Shown here one piece after another: positions 6,986-9,308 of a stretch of DNA of 9,308 nucleotides; the stretch's first letter is position 1; the number at the start of each line of letters is the position of its first letter. A program made the translations under genes and the position numbers. The notes under the pieces are model-generated. The model saw only the letters and a program-made list of their open reading frames with translations, had not been told where the DNA came from and searched no databases. Origin of the DNA: Euryarchaeota archaeon UBA82 (lineage in GTDB: Archaea > Thermoplasmatota > Poseidoniia > Poseidoniales > Poseidoniaceae); NCBI GenBank assembly GCA_002496635.1, contig DAKQ01000001.1, forward strand, positions 6,676-15,983, in the 5' to 3' direction.

Positions 6986-8275
6986 TTAGGAGCGATGTTC
7001 TTCAGAAATAAGACCACTAATCGTAGGCTGGTCAAATGGAGGAGGCGATTCTTCATCGTTGGAAAGAAGAGTATTATCGAAGTCCGGCAAATCCAGTGGC
7101 ATCTCATCAGGCAAGGAGGGAAGGGTTGGAGAAGAGACACTGGAAACTGCGTCCACTGTTGTCGGTGTAGCAGAAGCCATTGCAGACAATCCTGCAGCAG
7201 CATCTTGTCCGCGGGAAGCAACTCCAGCAGCTGCAGCAACTGCTAGTGTAGCGGTGGTTGAAACCGCTGCTGTCGTCACTTTCCCCAAAAGTCCAAAATC
7301 AGGAGAATCCATTGAATCATATCGTGAAATGACATCTTCCTTTGGCTTCAACCATTCTGGAGGGCTGCCTGAACCTCCTCCAAGAACGGCTAACGTAGTA
7401 AATGCTGCAAGCGGCATGACAGCAAGTGCAGTAAGTAAGTCAAGGAAACTTGTCTCAGGAACTACTGCGTCGCCCAGAACAGATTCGAATAAATTTGCTT
7501 CAAATGTAATCGTCATCTCAACATCATGACCCATCCACCCCATTACAACAAGACTTGCAAAGCGCCCCATCAACCAGAGAACAAGAATAGGCGCAAGCCA
7601 TGATAGTTTTGTCATTGAGATGAGCCATCTGCGCGTGAATGTTGCTACACCGACGTACTTCCTACAAAATTTCGGAAATGTACGCATTGCAAACATCAAA
7701 CCGATGACATAGAGAAGAATTGCGAGTTCAAGTCGACGATCAAGTCCAACAATCGATTCCGGAACCATCATAACCAATGTTAGCGGTATAGTTACCAACA
7801 TTATTTGGAACGGAACTGCAAGCAAGAGAAGACCACCATGAGTGGAGATGAGCGAATGCCCTCGCATCATTCTTTGATTAACAAGTGTTGAGAGAGACCC
7901 GTGAGGGGAACCAGCAAAACCTTCACGTGATCTACGAAGACTTGAGGCAGATCGCCCTCCTCTAGAGAGGCCAAAAGATGCAAGCCAGCCGCCCCGTTCA
8001 ACAACCCACAGTGGACGATATCCACCCATTAACAATGCTAAACAAAGCGCAAGCATACCATAGGCCAAAGACGCCATAACAATCCAAGGAACCATTTCTT
8101 GTTGGAATGAAACCGTTAAATTACGATTACTCATATCCACCAAAAAGAGGTACGTAATGGAAAAAGCGGCCATTGGAGTCAAGAAAATTTGGCAGAATAC
8201 AACCAATGTCAACCAGATACGAGCGGTGAGGGGCCCTCTGTCACTATTACGCCCCATACAACGGATTGAATCCAT
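6986..8275 (-). CDS. Polytopic membrane protein of unknown function with a long disordered acidic/proline tail
   Basis: The 429-aa product matches no family I recognise. About six hydrophobic segments are visible: about 18-46, 62-83, 145-171, 180-198, 226-247 and 277-299. A basic, glycine/serine-rich loop (about 100-140, many Arg) separates the second and third helices and is probably cytoplasmic. After the last helix the chain becomes soluble: GGGSGSPPEWLKP, an Ala/Thr/Val-rich stretch (333-352) and an acidic Pro/Ser-rich tail (about 385-429). The downstream gene is 52 nt away and encodes the big surface protein, which also has a long low-complexity cytoplasmic tail. A role in the envelope, such as export or anchoring of the surface protein, is only a guess from that adjacency. 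No SD is seen before either ATG (8275 or 8257), and a TATA-like box about 28 nt upstream of 8275 fits leaderless translation. Confidence 0.8.
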   Translation of the reverse strand: MDSIRCMGRNSDRGPLTARIWLTLVVFCQIFLTPMAAFSITYLFLVDMSNRNLTVSFQQEMVPWIVMASLAYGMLALCLALLMGGYRPLWVVERGGWLASFGLSRGGRSASSLRRSREGFAGSPHGSLSTLVNQRMMRGHSLISTHGGLLLLAVPFQIMLVTIPLTLVMMVPESIVGLDRRLELAILLYVIGLMFAMRTFPKFCRKYVGVATFTRRWLISMTKLSWLAPILVLWLMGRFASLVVMGWMGHDVEMTITFEANLFESVLGDAVVPETSFLDLLTALAVMPLAAFTTLAVLGGGSGSPPEWLKPKEDVISRYDSMDSPDFGLLGKVTTAAVSTTATLAVAAAAGVASRGQDAAAGLSAMASATPTTVDAVSSVSSPTLPSLPDEMPLDLPDFDNTLLSNDEESPPPFDQPTISGLISEEHRS

Positions 8276-8297
8276 TGCTTAGACAAAGGTTCCCATT

Positions 8298-8312
8298 GAT
8301 TTAATGCAAAAA
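8298..8312 (-). promoter_or_regulatory. Candidate terminator T-run and TATA-like box between two membrane-protein genes
   Basis: In the 40-nt gap the minus strand carries TTTTT (8308-8312), just after the stop of the 194-aa gene, then GCATTAAATC (8298-8307). The T-run could end the upstream transcript, as archaeal polymerase stops at T-rich tracts. The AT core is centred about 28 nt before the ATG at 8275, the distance expected for a leaderless promoter, and no SD precedes that ATG. Both are short motifs, so chance occurrence is possible. Confidence 0.35.
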
Positions 8313-8315
8313 GCC

Positions 8316-8900
8316 CTACTTTTCAGATGATTCTGAAATCACCATTGGACGGCCTTCACTAATCCATAGACGTACCCAGCCACGCAAAAAACCATCTTTC
8401 CGATTTCTTCCTAGATCAGGACGTGGCATTTCATGCAACTTCTCTGAACAAGAAGCACAACGAACATCCTCAATCCTCCATTCTGGAGCGGGTGAAGAGC
8501 AGCAGGATTCATCTGAATCGCATCGATTCATAACCAGTTGAAGATTCTGTGCCATCTCAAGGGTACATGGCAAAGTTGGTCCACCAAGCAATGATTGAGC
8601 TCTTGATAGAACGGTCCATCCACCTGCCAAAAACAGACCATATCCTATGGGAGCTTGCCCTCCTACGAGACACATGTATCCAATCAATAGTGGTAGAATC
8701 GTGGTCCATGTGCCTAATCTATGAAATCTACGCACATGGAGAACTCTTTGTGTTAAGCGAGGAGACAACGGTATCGGATCGGGATGTTCAGGGAATATTT
8801 TATTGAAACCAGGACGACGACTTAGGACCATAAAAGGCACTCTAGGCATCAAATGACCAATCAGAAATCCAAGTATGAAAAATAAAATTGCTTCTATCAT
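8316..8900 (-). CDS. Small membrane protein with a cysteine-rich, possibly zinc-binding C-terminal region
   Basis: The 194-aa product is not one I recognise. An N-terminal hydrophobic segment (about 2-18, AILFFILGFLIGHLM) is followed by a basic linker and two close membrane helices (about 66-80 and 82-98). The soluble C-terminal part holds C127, the pair C133-C134 and a CxxC at C148/C151 (VRCASC), then a basic and amphipathic stretch. The cysteine spacing suggests a small zinc- or metal-binding knuckle, but it fits no standard ribbon I can name. The start is 12 nt after the aminotransferase stop, so the two genes are probably translated from one mRNA. The TAG stop is followed by a T-run, which may end that transcript. 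Confidence 0.8.
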   Translation of the reverse strand: MIEAILFFILGFLIGHLMPRVPFMVLSRRPGFNKIFPEHPDPIPLSPRLTQRVLHVRRFHRLGTWTTILPLLIGYMCLVGGQAPIGYGLFLAGGWTVLSRAQSLLGGPTLPCTLEMAQNLQLVMNRCDSDESCCSSPAPEWRIEDVRCASCSEKLHEMPRPDLGRNRKDGFLRGWVRLWISEGRPMVISESSEK

Positions 8901-8905
8901 CCAAA

Positions 8906-8911
8906 ATCACC
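8906..8911 (-). promoter_or_regulatory. Shine-Dalgarno site of the 194-aa membrane protein, adjacent to the upstream stop
   Basis: GGTGAT on the minus strand starts 1 nt after the TGA of the aminotransferase gene (8913-8915) and lies 5 nt before the ATG at 8900. This arrangement points to an operon with coupled translation. Confidence 0.5.
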
Positions 8912-8912
8912 A

Positions 8913-9308
8913 TCATTGAGACAACAAGCGGTTGAGAGTTCCTTCAACGATGTCCATTCCCTTTGAAATATCTTCTTGAGAAATCGTGAATGCAAAGCGG
9001 AGATGCCCCTCACCAGAGGGGCCAAAGGCAGTACCAGGTGAACAAAGAACGCCGTCACGTAGGAGTTCCATTGCAACTTCTTCACTCGTAAAACCAGGGA
9101 CTGTTACCTTAGGGAACACATAGATCGACCCTTTTGGACGATGACATTCAACACCTGGCATTGAATTCAATCGATCAACAATAAGATTGCAACGTGCATG
9201 GAATTCTTTCGAGAGAATATCTGGATAATCTGATGCATGTTCCATAGCGGCCAGAACTGCATGTTGCATTGCATCATTGGAGCAGGCTGTAATGTAATAT
9301 TGCATTTT
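8913..9308 (-). CDS. Class I/II PLP-dependent aminotransferase, C-terminal part (5' end beyond window)
   Basis: Only the last 131 residues are inside the window and the frame is open to the right edge, so the Met at 9305 is internal and not the start. The visible part is the small domain of a fold-type I aminotransferase. SNDAMQHAVLAAM matches the stretch after the PLP-lysine region, followed by the helix with HARCNLIVDRL, then PKGSIYVFPKV, LLRDGVLCSPGTAFG and GHLRFAFTIS. The Arg in LRFAF (codon 8997-8999) is the expected substrate alpha-carboxylate ligand. Sequence style is closest to the aspartate/aromatic/alanine aminotransferase group of archaea. Substrate cannot be fixed because the N-terminal residues that read the side chain are missing. 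It would act in the cytoplasm in amino-acid metabolism. Nothing in it looks broken. Confidence 0.93.
   Translation of the reverse strand, partial: KMQYYITACSNDAMQHAVLAAMEHASDYPDILSKEFHARCNLIVDRLNSMPGVECHRPKGSIYVFPKVTVPGFTSEEVAMELLRDGVLCSPGTAFGPSGEGHLRFAFTISQEDISKGMDIVEGTLNRLLSQ

Noticed and set aside
7059..7529. 156-codon open frame on the plus strand
   Set aside because: It lies antisense to the 429-aa membrane protein gene, has low-complexity Ala/Ser composition, no SD and no recognisable domain; a shadow of the other strand.
1..9308. CRISPR array, insertion sequence, integrase or attachment site
   Set aside because: No regularly spaced direct repeats, transposase or integrase motifs, or terminal inverted repeats were seen; the only long repeat is the protein-level flavodoxin duplication.

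Overview
The window looks like a piece of a marine archaeal chromosome. The group II chaperonin (thermosome) places it in the Archaea. The very large secreted, tail-anchored surface protein with a proline/alanine-rich cytoplasmic tail ending in a PPGW...QWNAYGQQYL motif, the moderate GC content and the gene style suggest a Marine Group II (Poseidoniales-type) euryarchaeon. That lineage call is inference from gene character, not from a search.

All six genes lie on the minus strand and are read from high to low coordinates. In order of transcription they are: the C-terminal end of a class I/II PLP aminotransferase (8913-9308, cut by the window edge); a 194-aa membrane protein with a cysteine-rich tail, 12 nt downstream and with its Shine-Dalgarno sequence next to the aminotransferase stop (8316-8900); a 429-aa polytopic membrane protein of unknown function (6986-8275), preceded by a T-run and a TATA-like box; a surface protein of about 1,122 aa with a signal peptide, a string of beta-sandwich/Ig-like segments, one C-terminal membrane anchor and a disordered acidic/proline tail (3559-6927); the thermosome subunit (1874-3496); and a large open frame that runs off the left edge (1-1772).

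The last gene is the most interesting. It has no stop codon in 590 codons and encodes two tandem CysJ-like flavodoxin domains fused to a domain clearly related to the iron-sulfur subunit of succinate dehydrogenase/fumarate reductase (SdhB/FrdB). The SdhB-like part keeps the fold landmarks (FRR, NG, PLPGFPILRDLIVD, YVGPG) but has lost the cysteines that bind all three Fe-S clusters, as far as the window shows. It contains only one cysteine, outside the cluster motifs. A complex II-type scaffold with its clusters deleted and two FMN domains attached would be consistent with iron-sparing electron transfer in an iron-poor ocean; that function is a hypothesis.

Other points of note are a thermosome with Tyr in place of the first Gly of the nearly invariant GDGTT nucleotide motif, a hairpin with a tRNA T-loop-like sequence in the leader of the thermosome gene, and a Shine-Dalgarno position that moves the surface-protein start by two codons. 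Every stretch over 300 bases is covered by a gene. No tRNA, rRNA, CRISPR array or insertion sequence is visible.
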